Assembly (NCBI GenBank): GCA_040219555.1 | Contig: JAVJSF010000019.1 | Span: forward strand, 6,987 to 70,986 | Source: JAVJSF01 sp040219555 | GTDB taxonomy: Bacteria; Actinomycetota; Thermoleophilia; Miltoncostaeales; Miltoncostaeaceae | Direction of reading: 5' to 3' | DNA length: 64,000 nt | Program-made: the position numbers and the translations under genes | In this document: in pieces, positions 46,865 through 54,413 of the stretch | Numbering within the stretch: position 1 is the stretch's first letter | Layout of the letters: the number at the start of each line of letters is the position of its first letter | The notes under the pieces: generated by a model | Seen by the model: the letters and a program-made list of their open reading frames with translations, nothing else | Database searches by the model: none | Told to the model about the DNA's origin: nothing

Positions 46865-47854
46865 GTGCTCGCCGGCCTGCGGGCCGCCGCGGCGCTGTCG
46901 CTGACCGGGCGCTACGCCGGCCCGGGGTCTCAGGCGGCCGAGGGCCTGCGGGCGTGGGCCGCGGACCGCGGCGTCGACCTGCGGGTGGAGGACGACCGCA
47001 GTGATCCCGACCGCACCGGCGGGCTGTACCGCCGGCTCGCCGGCGAGTGCGACCTGCTGTTCGGCCCCTACGGCAGCGGTCCCACCCGTGCCGCGGCGCG
47101 CGCCCTGGCCGGCTCGCCGGCGGTGATGTGGAACCACGGCGGCGCCGCCACCGAGGAGGGCGCGGCGCGGGTGGTGTCGGTCATCGGCCCGGCCGGGCGC
47201 TACTGGACGGGCCTCGCCCCGGTGCTGGCCGGCGCCGGCGTGCCGCTGGAGCGGGTCGCGATCCTGCACGCGCCCACGGGCTTCGGCCGGGCGACCGCGG
47301 ACGGCGCGGTGGCCTCGCTGGCGACCGCCGGTGCCGAGCCCCTGCTGCTGGCGTCGTTCGACGAGGCCACCGCGGGCGCCGCCGCCGCCGAGGCGCTGGC
47401 CGCCGGCGCCGCGGCGGTGGTGGGGTGCGGGCGCATCGAGGACGACCTGGCGCTCGGGGACGCCCTGGCCGGCCGCGAGGTCGCCGTCGGCCTGATCGTC
47501 TGCGGCATCGCCCTGGCTCCCGAGCACCTGGGCGACGCGGTGGCCGGCTGGTTCGGACCCGCGGTGTGGTGGCCGGAGGGGCCGGAACCCCCGATCGCCC
47601 TGCCGTCCGGGGTCGACTACCCGGCCGCCCAGGCCATGGCGGCGGGGCTCATCGCCGAGCGTGCGCTGGCCGTCGCCGGCTCGGCCGACCCCGAGGGTCT
47701 GTGGGCCGCCGCACTGAGGCTGCGCACACAGACCTTCCTCGGCCCGTTCGCCGTCGACGCAACGGGTGCGCAGACGGGCCTGGCCCCGCGCCTGGTGCGC
47801 TGGGAGCGGAGCGGGGGCACCCTCGTGAGGACCCAGGCATGGCCGGCGCCCTGA
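46865..47854 (+). CDS. Periplasmic-binding-protein fold (Leu/Ile/Val type) without signal peptide
   Basis: The 329-residue protein matches the type I substrate-binding fold of branched-chain amino acid ABC systems: LRAAAALSLTGRYAGPGSQAAEGLRAW at the start, CDLLFGPYGSGPT, and a C-terminal lobe with PSGVDYPAAQAMAAGLIAERALA. The GTG start (GAGGAGTG about ten bases upstream) puts the first domain strand at residue 5. There is no signal peptide or lipobox, so it should be cytoplasmic. No permease or ATPase gene is nearby. It begins 16 bases after the response regulator stop and may be a soluble ligand sensor for this operon. Confidence 0.75.
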   Translation: MLAGLRAAAALSLTGRYAGPGSQAAEGLRAWAADRGVDLRVEDDRSDPDRTGGLYRRLAGECDLLFGPYGSGPTRAAARALAGSPAVMWNHGGAATEEGAARVVSVIGPAGRYWTGLAPVLAGAGVPLERVAILHAPTGFGRATADGAVASLATAGAEPLLLASFDEATAGAAAAEALAAGAAAVVGCGRIEDDLALGDALAGREVAVGLIVCGIALAPEHLGDAVAGWFGPAVWWPEGPEPPIALPSGVDYPAAQAMAAGLIAERALAVAGSADPEGLWAAALRLRTQTFLGPFAVDATGAQTGLAPRLVRWERSGGTLVRTQAWPAP

Positions 47855-47876
47855 CACGACCCGCCGGCCGGAGCCC

Positions 47877-48068
47877 TCAGGGGACGGCGGCGATGTCCTC
47901 GATCTCGATCAGGGCCTCGGGGCGGGCCAGACCGGCCACCCGCAGCGCGGCCGCGTCGGTGCCGTTCTGGCCGCCCACATAGAGGGTGCGCGCCGTCTCG
48001 ACGATGACCCCGTGCGAGTACACCGGCGAGTCGTGCAGCGACTCGGGACTTACATGGGTCACGCTCAT
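47877..48068 (-). pseudogene. RidA-family remnant with internal deletion
   Basis: RidA enzymes (about 125-130 residues) deaminate reactive enamines and imines. This 63-residue reading has the family N-terminus (MSVTHVSPESLHDSPVYSHGV then LYVGGQNGTDA) joined directly to the family C-terminus (LRVAGLARPEALIEIEDIAAV). About 60-65 residues in the middle, including the central helix and beta strands, are missing. The frame is kept and a GAGGAGG ribosome-binding site remains. It cannot form the usual trimer active site, so a decayed gene by in-frame deletion is the best explanation. Confidence 0.7.
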
Positions 48069-48102
48069 CGGTGGCCTCCTCGGTCGGGTCGGGCCGCGGT
48101 GC

Positions 48103-48423
48103 CTACGCCGCCTCCGGGTGTGAGCCGTCCAGCAGCGCGCCGACACCGCCGGGCCCGGCCCGCAGGATCTGGGCCGCCCGCCGGGCGCCGACCGCGCGGT
48201 CGTGCGCTGCGCGGGCGCCGAGCATGTCGCCGTGGCGCCGGCAGTCGCGCTCCTCGCGCTCGGCGCGCTCGGCCAGGGTCTCGACCCGGTCGATCATCCT
48301 CGTGCGCCCGCGGTGGTCGGCCCGCGCGCGCCGGCGCCGGCGCGTCACCTGCGCCTGGTGCTCCGCGCTGCGCGCGGGGGTGGAGAAGAGGATCAGCTGT
48401 CCGCCTGAATCCGCAGCACCCAT
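48103..48423 (-). CDS. Unrecognised 106-residue protein under a LexA-type box
   Basis: The protein begins MGAADSGGQLILFSTP, then has an Arg/His/Glu-rich helical body (RMIDRVETLAERAEREERDCRR, GARAAHDRAVGARRAAQIL) likely to be a coiled coil, and a Gly-rich end. It has no signal peptide, membrane helix or recognised domain. A good AAGGAG ribosome-binding site supports the ATG. About 50 bases upstream lies a perfect actinobacterial/Gram-positive LexA box, so it is probably DNA-damage-induced. Possible roles are a division brake or a DNA-binding accessory, but only the regulation is supported. Confidence 0.75.
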   Translation of the reverse strand: MGAADSGGQLILFSTPARSAEHQAQVTRRRRRARADHRGRTRMIDRVETLAERAEREERDCRRHGDMLGARAAHDRAVGARRAAQILRAGPGGVGALLDGSHPEAA

Positions 48424-48472
48424 GTCACCACTCCTTGAACCCGGTCTGTTCCGGACCGACGGCCCGGCGGTA

Positions 48473-48486
48473 CGAACATGTGTTCG
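48473..48486 (-). promoter_or_regulatory. LexA (SOS) box
   Basis: CGAACATGTGTTCG is a perfect CGAAC-N4-GTTCG palindrome and fits the Gram-positive LexA consensus CGAACRNRYGTTYG at all defined positions. It lies about 50 bases before the start of the 106-residue gene, where LexA would block the promoter. The nearest other gene, ygfZ, ends 178 bases away and is not downstream of it. Confidence 0.7.
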
Positions 48487-48630
48487 CCAGTGTGCCACCG
48501 GCCCCGGACGACACGCCCCGCCGGGCGCTGAGCCCGGTCGGGTGGTGGTGCGCGTGTGGGTTGGGGCGGGGCATCCGCGTCCCTCGCGTATGGGGTGAGG
48601 GGGCCGTCTGACCCTCGCATCGGCGCCGGT

Positions 48631-48654
48631 GCCGACGGGCTGAAGCCCATCGGC
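48631..48654 (-). terminator. Terminator hairpin after ygfZ
   Basis: In the minus-strand RNA, GCCGAUGGGC and GCCCGUCGGC pair through a UUCA tetraloop, with one G-U pair, 11 bases after the ygfZ stop. The wobble pair breaks in the plus-strand RNA, so the hairpin is tuned for the ygfZ transcript. The rest of the gap to the LexA box shows nothing notable. Confidence 0.6.
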
Positions 48655-48664
48655 GCCCCGCGGA

Positions 48665-49525
48665 TCAGGAGGCGGGGTCGTCCTTGTCGCCGACGCCGTC
48701 GCGCACCACCGCCGGCCCGGATCCGGCCACCTCCACGGCCGCCCCCGCGCCCACCTCGTGGCGCAGGATGGCCAGGCCCACCACCGGCTCGGCGTCCGGC
48801 GTCGTGGCGCTGGTGAGCGACCCGACCACCTTCCCCTCGTGGCGCACCTCGGCGGGCAGTGAGGCTGGCGCGGCCCCCAGATCCAGCCGGCGCAGCACCC
48901 GGTTCACCCGCCCGCGGAACTGGGCGCGCGCGACGGTCTCCTGGCCCAGGTAGCAGCCCTTGGTGAACGACACGGTCGCATCCTGCAGCCGCGCCTCCTG
49001 CACCAGGGTGCTCGGCCCGGTGTCGGTGCCCACCTCGGCGACCCCCGAGCGGATACGCAGGTCCTCCAGCACCGCCGCGTCCACCTCCGGCACTCCCAGG
49101 GCGGCCAGGGCGGCGCCGGCGTCGTCGGGCACCACCACGACGGTTCCGGGCAGCGGCCCCGGCACGCGGACCGCTCCCTCCACACGCACCCCGGCGGGTA
49201 CCACCAGGGCATCGGCCGGCTCCGGGCCCAGGATGTCCAGGTCCTCGGAGAAGTGGAACCGCTCGAGTTCGGCCGTCAGCACCTCGGCCTGGGACGGGGC
49301 ACAGACCAGCGTGAACGCCTCCTCGGCGTCGCGGTGCACCGCCGCCCGGGCGACGATGTGCCCCTTGGCGTCCAGCAGCAGGGTGTCGGTGGCCTCGCCC
49401 TCGGCGAGCGCGGCGACATCGTTGCTCAGCAGGCCGTGCAGGAAGGAGCCGGCATCGGGCCCCTCCACCCAGATCAGCGACCGGGGCAGGCGGACGGCGC
49501 CGGCGAGGGCCGCGGTGGCGCTCAT
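48665..49525 (-). CDS. ygfZ: Folate-binding Fe-S cluster repair protein YgfZ
   Basis: YgfZ/IBA57 is a GcvT-related protein that uses tetrahydrofolate to help Fe-S cluster assembly or repair. The 286-residue product has the diagnostic K-G-C-Y-L-G-Q-E signature in SFTKGCYLGQETVARAQFRG. It lacks the catalytic residues of glycine-cleavage T protein. The N-terminal segment (WVEGPDAGSFLHGLLSNDV) is typical. The ATG overlaps the stop of the LON-domain gene (ATGA); the open frame further upstream is not coding. Confidence 0.93.
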   Translation of the reverse strand: MSATAALAGAVRLPRSLIWVEGPDAGSFLHGLLSNDVAALAEGEATDTLLLDAKGHIVARAAVHRDAEEAFTLVCAPSQAEVLTAELERFHFSEDLDILGPEPADALVVPAGVRVEGAVRVPGPLPGTVVVVPDDAGAALAALGVPEVDAAVLEDLRIRSGVAEVGTDTGPSTLVQEARLQDATVSFTKGCYLGQETVARAQFRGRVNRVLRRLDLGAAPASLPAEVRHEGKVVGSLTSATTPDAEPVVGLAILRHEVGAGAAVEVAGSGPAVVRDGVGDKDDPAS

Positions 49526-50133
49526 CCGCGCCCGGGCAGTCCCTCGTCGGTGGCCTGCTGCAGCGACTCGGCGATGTAGGCGTCCTCGCGCAGGGCGCGC
49601 TCGATGGTCTGGGTCAGCAACTCCACGCGGCGCGGCTCCTCGCGTTCCTCCAGCAGGGCCTGCTTGATGTCGTTGCCCAGAGGCAGCGTGGAGGCCAGGC
49701 CGTAGGAGAGCGGCAGCGTCTCGTCCTCGTAGGGGTCGACGCCCACGAACTCCAGGTAGCGGGCCACCAGGCGCAGGCGGGCCGCGTCGTCGGTGACCGC
49801 CGGCTGGTCGTACAGCGGCTCCACCTGGGCGGTGTTGTACAGCCGGCCCGAGGTGGGGGTCACCACCCGCACGGCCGCGACGCCCTTGATGACCACGTCC
49901 AGGCGCCCGTCGCCGTGCCGGCGGCGCAGTTCGTCGAACCGGACCGCGCATCCGATCGGCACGTGGCCGTCGGGGGCGGCGCGGGCGATGACGAAGGTGT
50001 CGTCGTCCAGCACGCAGTCCGCGTACAGCTGCCGGTAGCGGGGCTCGAAGAGGTGGAGCCCGGCCTCCTCACCCGGCAGCAGGACCATGTCCAGCGGGAA
50101 GATGCCCCGCTCGGTTCGCTCGCTCACGCTCAC
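49522..50133 (-). CDS. LON substrate-binding-domain protein (no protease)
   Basis: The 203-residue protein is a stand-alone LON N-terminal domain: IFPLDMVLLPGEEAGLHLFEPRYRQL, then VRVVTPTSGRLYNTAQVEPL and a helical end (ALLEEREEPRRVELLTQTIERALRE). It lacks the ATPase and protease parts, and such proteins are common in actinobacteria. Their role may be substrate recognition. The GTG start lies six bases after TAGTCT without a ribosome-binding site, fitting leaderless translation. It overlaps ygfZ, so the two are co-expressed. Confidence 0.9.
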   Translation of the reverse strand: MSVSERTERGIFPLDMVLLPGEEAGLHLFEPRYRQLYADCVLDDDTFVIARAAPDGHVPIGCAVRFDELRRRHGDGRLDVVIKGVAAVRVVTPTSGRLYNTAQVEPLYDQPAVTDDAARLRLVARYLEFVGVDPYEDETLPLSYGLASTLPLGNDIKQALLEEREEPRRVELLTQTIERALREDAYIAESLQQATDEGLPGRG

Positions 50134-50139
50134 ACACGC

Positions 50140-50145
50140 AGACTA
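50140..50145 (-). promoter_or_regulatory. Candidate leaderless -10 for the LON-ygfZ operon (TAGTCT)
   Basis: TAGTCT on the minus strand ends six bases before the GTG, the same spacing as at glgE and hisC. It lies in the nine-base gap after the glycosyltransferase stop and overlaps the end of that gene. Confidence 0.45.
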
Positions 50146-51072
50146 GCCCGCCACCACCCGCGCACGTCCTGCCTCCAGCGGCTCGGGCTCGGGGCCGAGG
50201 CACTCCCGGTAGAGGTCCACCAGCGCGTCGATGTTCGACTCCACCGTGAAGTGGTGCCGGCGCTCGGCCACGCGGGCGCGCAGGCGGTCCATGCCGGCCG
50301 CCGCGAGGGCCGCGGGCAGCTCGGCCGGGTGGTCCACCACCACCCCCACGCCGTGTTCGCGGATGAGCCCCTTCAGCGCCTTGTGGCGACCGGCGGCGAC
50401 CGGCAGCCCCGAGGCCAGGTACTCGAAGGCCTTGTTCGGCAGCGCGGTGTCCAGATGGGCCGCGTTCAGGCCGGTGTTGAAGGCGGCCCAGCCGACGTCG
50501 TAGGCCGGCAGGCGGCGCAGCAGCTCGGCGGGCGCCAGCGTGTCGTGGATGGTCATGCCCGGGGTGCGGGCGGCCAGCTCGCGATAGGCGCGGGCGTCGC
50601 GGTTGGGGTACACGTCGATGCTCAGGCCGGCGGCGGCGATGGCCTCCTTCTCGGCCCGGATCGGGTCCTGGGGATCGGCGAAGCCGTCCTCGTAGGGCGT
50701 GCGGCGCAGGCTCTGCAGGTCGTGGATGTCGTGCACCACCGGGGTGCTGTCGCCGAGCACGCGGGCGGCCATCACCGTGAGGACATCGGGCAGGTTGTGG
50801 CTGTGCACCACGTCCGGTGCGAAGTCGTTCACGATCCGCTCGAAGGCCTCGTCGGTGCCGCGCAACGGCAGCCGCCACCAGCGGGCGAACAACTCGTCGC
50901 CGGCGCCGTTCCAACCTGTGAGGGTCTTGCCCTGGTAGGCGAAGCCCAGCTCGATGGCGGGATGGCGCTCGCGCAGGGCCACGGCGTACTTCATCGCCCG
51001 GATGCAGGGCTGGCGCTGCAGGAACAGGACCCGCTCCACCCGTGCGGCCCGCAGGGGCGTCGCGTCGTCCAT
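50143..51072 (-). CDS. Glycosyltransferase, GT4-like (GT-B fold)
   Basis: The 309-residue protein has a GT-B layout. The N-terminal domain (about 10-150) includes VVHSHNLPDVLTVMAARVL and VVHDIHDL. The C-terminal domain has NKAFEYLASGLPVAAGRHKAL, the usual nucleotide-sugar site with its Glu and Gly pattern, although without the full EX7E signature. Length is slightly short for the family. The acyltransferase gene on the same strand ends one base before its ATG, so the two may modify the same surface glycan. Donor and acceptor are unknown. Confidence 0.82.
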   Translation of the reverse strand: MDDATPLRAARVERVLFLQRQPCIRAMKYAVALRERHPAIELGFAYQGKTLTGWNGAGDELFARWWRLPLRGTDEAFERIVNDFAPDVVHSHNLPDVLTVMAARVLGDSTPVVHDIHDLQSLRRTPYEDGFADPQDPIRAEKEAIAAAGLSIDVYPNRDARAYRELAARTPGMTIHDTLAPAELLRRLPAYDVGWAAFNTGLNAAHLDTALPNKAFEYLASGLPVAAGRHKALKGLIREHGVGVVVDHPAELPAALAAAGMDRLRARVAERRHHFTVESNIDALVDLYRECLGPEPEPLEAGRARVVAG

Positions 51073-51073
51073 A

Positions 51074-51532
51074 TCAGTCCTCGCGTCGGTTGCGGATCGC
51101 CTTGGCCGGGTTGCCGACCGCGATTGAGTATTCGGGGAGGTCCTTGGCCACCACCGCGCCGGCGCCCACCACGCAGCCGTCGCCGACGCTCACCCCGGGG
51201 AGGATCGAGACGCCCATGCCGATCCAGCAGTCCCGCCCGATGGTGACGTTGCCCAGGGTCCAGCCCTGGTCCGGGATGGCGGAGCCGAGGTCCATCTCGT
51301 GGTTGGCGGTGTGGATCATGGTGTAGGGGCCGAAGATCGTCCGGTCACCGACAATGAGCCCGCCGAAGCCGTTCACGTAACACCCGTAGTTGAACGCCAC
51401 CCGGTCGCCCATCTCGATCCGGTCGGCGTTGAGCCAGACGATCAGGTCCAGGTAGAAGCAGCCGTCGCCCACCCTCGCCGCGTCGTGGGGGCGGAAGGGG
51501 ATGACGCTCTTGGAGCGCTCGGTGATCATCAT
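51074..51532 (-). CDS. Left-handed beta-helix O-acyltransferase
   Basis: The 152-residue protein contains hexapeptide repeats (MGDRVAFNYGCYVNGFGGLIVGDRTIFGPY, then VTIGRDCWIGMGVSILPGVSVGDGCVVGAGAVV) and the catalytic His region IHTANHEMD. It ends with the typical SIAVGNPAKAIRNR. This matches the maltose/galactoside acetyltransferase (LacA/WcaF) type that transfers acetyl groups from acetyl-CoA to sugars. The start is the first of two adjacent ATGs, with GGAG seven bases upstream. The gene is coupled to the glycosyltransferase and probably decorates a glycan. Confidence 0.85.
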   Translation of the reverse strand: MMITERSKSVIPFRPHDAARVGDGCFYLDLIVWLNADRIEMGDRVAFNYGCYVNGFGGLIVGDRTIFGPYTMIHTANHEMDLGSAIPDQGWTLGNVTIGRDCWIGMGVSILPGVSVGDGCVVGAGAVVAKDLPEYSIAVGNPAKAIRNRRED

Positions 51533-51615
51533 CGGGGGGCTCCGGGGCGCGGATGGAGGCGGAATCGCCTCATTTGTCGCAAGCCGATCGAGGGTAGCGC
51601 TCTCCGGCGCTCGAT

Positions 51616-51621
51616 TAGGGT
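51616..51621 (+). promoter_or_regulatory. Candidate leaderless -10 for hisC (TAGGGT)
   Basis: TAGGGT ends exactly six bases before the hisC ATG and there is no ribosome-binding site. Sequence and spacing are identical to those at glgE. Confidence 0.5.
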
Positions 51622-51627
51622 GCGGCC

Positions 51628-52764
51628 ATGAGGCGTGACGACGAGGTGACGGTGGCCGCGCGGGTCGCGGCGGTGCTGCGGCCGGCGCTCGAGGGCGTGG
51701 CGGCATACGAGCCCGGCCGGCCCATCGACGACGTGCGGCGCGAACTGGGCATCGACTCGGTGGTGAAGCTGGCATCCAACGAGGGCCCGCACCCGCCCAT
51801 GCCGGCGGCGATCCAGGCCATCCGCGACGCGGCCGAGGGCATACGCGTCTACCCGGATCCGGGGGCGTGGGCCCTGCGCGACGCGCTGTCGGCGGCCACC
51901 GGGGTGCCGAGCGCGGGGATCCTGGCCGGCGCCGGCATCGACGGGTTGATCCCCCTCGTGTGCGGCGCGGTGCTCGACCCCGGCGACGAGCTGGCGATGG
52001 GATGGCCCTCGTTCATGTCATGGCGCCAGCAGGCCGTGTTGCGCGGGGCGGTGGTGAAGACAGCTCCCCTGCGCGCGGACGGCGGCTACGACCTCGATGC
52101 GCTGCTGGCCCAGGTGGGGCCGCGGACCAAGCTCGTGGTGGTGGTGAGCCCGAACAACCCCACCGGCCAGGCCGTGGCGCGCGGCGAGCTGGAAGCCTTC
52201 CTCGACGCCCTGCCCGGCCACGTGCTGCCGGTTCTGGACGAGGCGTACTTCGAATACCTGGGGCCCGACGACCACGACGGGGCGGCGATGGTGGCCGCCG
52301 GCCGGCCGCTGGTGGTGACGCGCACCTTCAGCAAGGCCTACGGGCTGGCCGGCCTGCGGGTGGGGTACCTGTTCGCGCCGGCGGAGTTCGTGACGGCCCT
52401 GGGGAAGGTCCGGAGCGTGTTCGACGTGAGCGCGACGGCCCAGGCGGCGGCCGTGGCCAGCCTGGCCGACGCGCCGGCGCACCTGCCCGAGCGGGTGGGC
52501 CTGATTCTGCAGCAGCGCGACCTGGTGGCGGAGGGCCTGCGGGCGCTGGGCTTCGACCCGCTGCCCAGCCGGGCCAACTTCCTCACCTTCGACACGAGCT
52601 CACCCGAGCAGGCGGCGGCCCTGAACCAGGACCTGCTGAGCGGCGGAGTGATCGTTCGGCCGCTGGGGGCCTTCGGCGCGCCGGCGTCCATCCGGGTGAC
52701 GGTGGGCTGGCCGGCGGAGAACGAGCGCTTTCTGGCGACACTGGAGCAGGTGAGCGCCGGCTGA
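51628..52764 (+). CDS. hisC: Histidinol-phosphate aminotransferase family (HisC)
   Basis: This PLP aminotransferase converts imidazole-acetol phosphate to histidinol phosphate. The 378-residue fold-type I protein has VVKLASNEGPHPPMP at the N-terminus, SPNNPTGQAVARGEL, DEAYFEYLGPD and the PLP Lys236 in RTFSKAYGLAGLRVGY, with Arg in the C-terminal IRVTVGWPAENERFL. No other his genes are adjacent, so it may be a second aminotransferase with broader substrates (for example aromatic amino acids). It is divergent from the acyltransferase gene. Confidence 0.88.
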   Translation: MRRDDEVTVAARVAAVLRPALEGVAAYEPGRPIDDVRRELGIDSVVKLASNEGPHPPMPAAIQAIRDAAEGIRVYPDPGAWALRDALSAATGVPSAGILAGAGIDGLIPLVCGAVLDPGDELAMGWPSFMSWRQQAVLRGAVVKTAPLRADGGYDLDALLAQVGPRTKLVVVVSPNNPTGQAVARGELEAFLDALPGHVLPVLDEAYFEYLGPDDHDGAAMVAAGRPLVVTRTFSKAYGLAGLRVGYLFAPAEFVTALGKVRSVFDVSATAQAAAVASLADAPAHLPERVGLILQQRDLVAEGLRALGFDPLPSRANFLTFDTSSPEQAAALNQDLLSGGVIVRPLGAFGAPASIRVTVGWPAENERFLATLEQVSAG

Positions 52765-52841
52765 ACGCCGGCCGGCACAGCTCGGTCCGGGTGGGGCACG
52801 ACTCTTCCCGGATGAACCCCTCTCGAAGAAGACGATCGTTG

Positions 52842-52856
52842 CGACGACAGTCGTCG
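52842..52856. terminator. Small inverted repeat between hisC and pepA
   Basis: CGACGAC and GTCGTCG flank a single A in the 116-base gap between two convergent genes. The inner bases must open to form a loop, so the hairpin would be short. A terminator role is plausible from position only. Confidence 0.3.
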
Positions 52857-52880
52857 GGAGCGGGCGCCCAGACGCCGCCG

Positions 52881-54311
52881 CTACCGCGCCGCCAGCTCCG
52901 CCAGGAGGCGCACCCCGTAGCCCGTCGGGCCGGCCGCCGGCATGGCCGTCCCCGCCACGTCCAGGTGGCACCAGGGCAGGTCGTCGGTGAAGCGCTTCAA
53001 GAAGTGGGCGGCGTAGATCGTCCCCGCCAGGCGCTTGGAGGCCGTGTTCAGGATGTCGGCCACCTTGCTCTCGATCAGCGCCTCGAAGTCGCGGTGCATC
53101 GGCAACGGCCAGCAGAGGTCCCCCGTCTGCTCGCCGGCGTCCTTCACCGCCTGGATCCACTCCTCGTCGGAGCCCATCAGGCCGGCGTAGGTCTCGCCCA
53201 GGGCCACCAGCACCGCGCCGGTGAGGGTCGCCAGGTCCACCAGGCGCGTCGCCCCGTTGCGCGCCGCCCAGGTGAGGGCGTCGGCCAGGATCAGCCGCCC
53301 CTCGGCGTCGGTGTTCGTGATCTCGATGGTGGTGCCGTTCATGGCCGTCACCACGTCGCCCGGCTTGATGGCGGTGCCGCTCGGCATGTTCTCGGTGGCC
53401 GGCACCACGCACAGCACCTCTGTCGGGAGACCCAGCGCGGCGATCAGGGCGGTGCCCTCCAGGGCGGCCGCCCCGCCGCCCATGTCCATCTTCATCTCCT
53501 CCATGCCGGCGGCCGGCTTGATGGAGATGCCCCCGGTGTCGAAGGTGACGGCCTTGCCCACGATGCCGAGCACCTCGTCGCTCGTCGTCTCGGCGGGCCG
53601 GTGACGCAGCACGATCATCGCCGGAGGCTCGGCCGATCCCTGGGCGACGGCCAGGAACGCGCCGGCTCCCATCGCCTCGAGCTCCTCACGCCCGAACACC
53701 TCGCAGGTGAGCGTGGGGTACCGGTGGGCAAGGGCCCGGGCGTGGTCACTCAGCTGGGTGGGGGTGAGGTGGTTGGACGGCGTGTTCACCAGGTCGCGCG
53801 CCGAGGCGACCCGCTCGGCGATGTGGCCGGCGCGCTCCACGACGGCCGCCTCGGCCCCCACCACCTGCACGGCGGTCGCGTACGCCGGCTTCGGCTCGCT
53901 CAGGAAGCGCTGGAAGCGGTACGCCCCCTGCGCCAGGCCGTCCAGGAACGCCCCCACGGCCTCGTCGCCCTCCACGCCGGCCACGCCGACCCGCGCCGCC
54001 TTGGCCGCCGCGGCTTGTCTGGCCGCCGCCCGGCCGGCCCGGCGCCACTCGTCGGCGGAGCCGTCGCCGGCCCCGACCACGGCCACCGCCCGCGCCGCAA
54101 CCCCCGCGGGCGCGGCGAACAGCGCCCCCGAGCCGGCCGATCCGTCCACCACCTCGCCCTCCACGGCCCGCGCGATCGCTCCGCCCAGGGCGGCGTCGGC
54201 GGCCGCCGGCACGCCGGAGAGGGGCGCGACACCCTCCGGCGCCACCGGCAGCACCAGCAGGTCCACCTCGAGTTCGAGCGGGTCGGTGGCGGTCGCGACG
54301 GTCAGGTCCAT
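52881..54311 (-). CDS. pepA: Leucyl aminopeptidase PepA (M17)
   Basis: The enzyme removes N-terminal residues from peptides and recycles Cys-Gly in the cytoplasm. The 476-residue protein has the N-terminal alpha/beta domain and the catalytic domain. Metal and substrate residues lie in GKAVTFDTGGISIKP, KMDMGGGAA and the signature N333-T-D-A-E-G-R339 (ITNTDAEGRLILADAL). The ATG has GGAGGAACC upstream at about nine bases. PepA can also bind DNA in some bacteria. It is divergent from the enoyl-CoA hydratase gene with overlapping promoter elements. Confidence 0.95.
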   Translation of the reverse strand: MDLTVATATDPLELEVDLLVLPVAPEGVAPLSGVPAAADAALGGAIARAVEGEVVDGSAGSGALFAAPAGVAARAVAVVGAGDGSADEWRRAGRAAARQAAAAKAARVGVAGVEGDEAVGAFLDGLAQGAYRFQRFLSEPKPAYATAVQVVGAEAAVVERAGHIAERVASARDLVNTPSNHLTPTQLSDHARALAHRYPTLTCEVFGREELEAMGAGAFLAVAQGSAEPPAMIVLRHRPAETTSDEVLGIVGKAVTFDTGGISIKPAAGMEEMKMDMGGGAAALEGTALIAALGLPTEVLCVVPATENMPSGTAIKPGDVVTAMNGTTIEITNTDAEGRLILADALTWAARNGATRLVDLATLTGAVLVALGETYAGLMGSDEEWIQAVKDAGEQTGDLCWPLPMHRDFEALIESKVADILNTASKRLAGTIYAAHFLKRFTDDLPWCHLDVAGTAMPAAGPTGYGVRLLAELAAR

Positions 54312-54342
54312 GGCGGGGTTCCTCCGGTCGGGATCGGCACGC

Positions 54343-54352
54343 AGACTACGCT
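54343..54352. promoter_or_regulatory. Overlapping divergent -10 boxes (pepA / enoyl-CoA hydratase)
   Basis: TAGTCT on the minus strand and TACGCT on the plus strand overlap by two bases in the 102-base gap. Polymerase could not occupy both at once, which predicts mutually exclusive firing of pepA and the hydratase gene. Confidence 0.4.
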
Positions 54353-54413
54353 GTGCCCCCGGGCCGCCGGCCCGATCCGCCCGCGCCCGACCACTCCCGC
54401 CCGAAGGAGCCCC

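Noticed and set aside
48473..48486. LexA-type box as a regulator of ygfZ
   Set aside because: ygfZ is transcribed toward the box and ends 178 bases before it, so the box lies downstream of ygfZ and not at its promoter.
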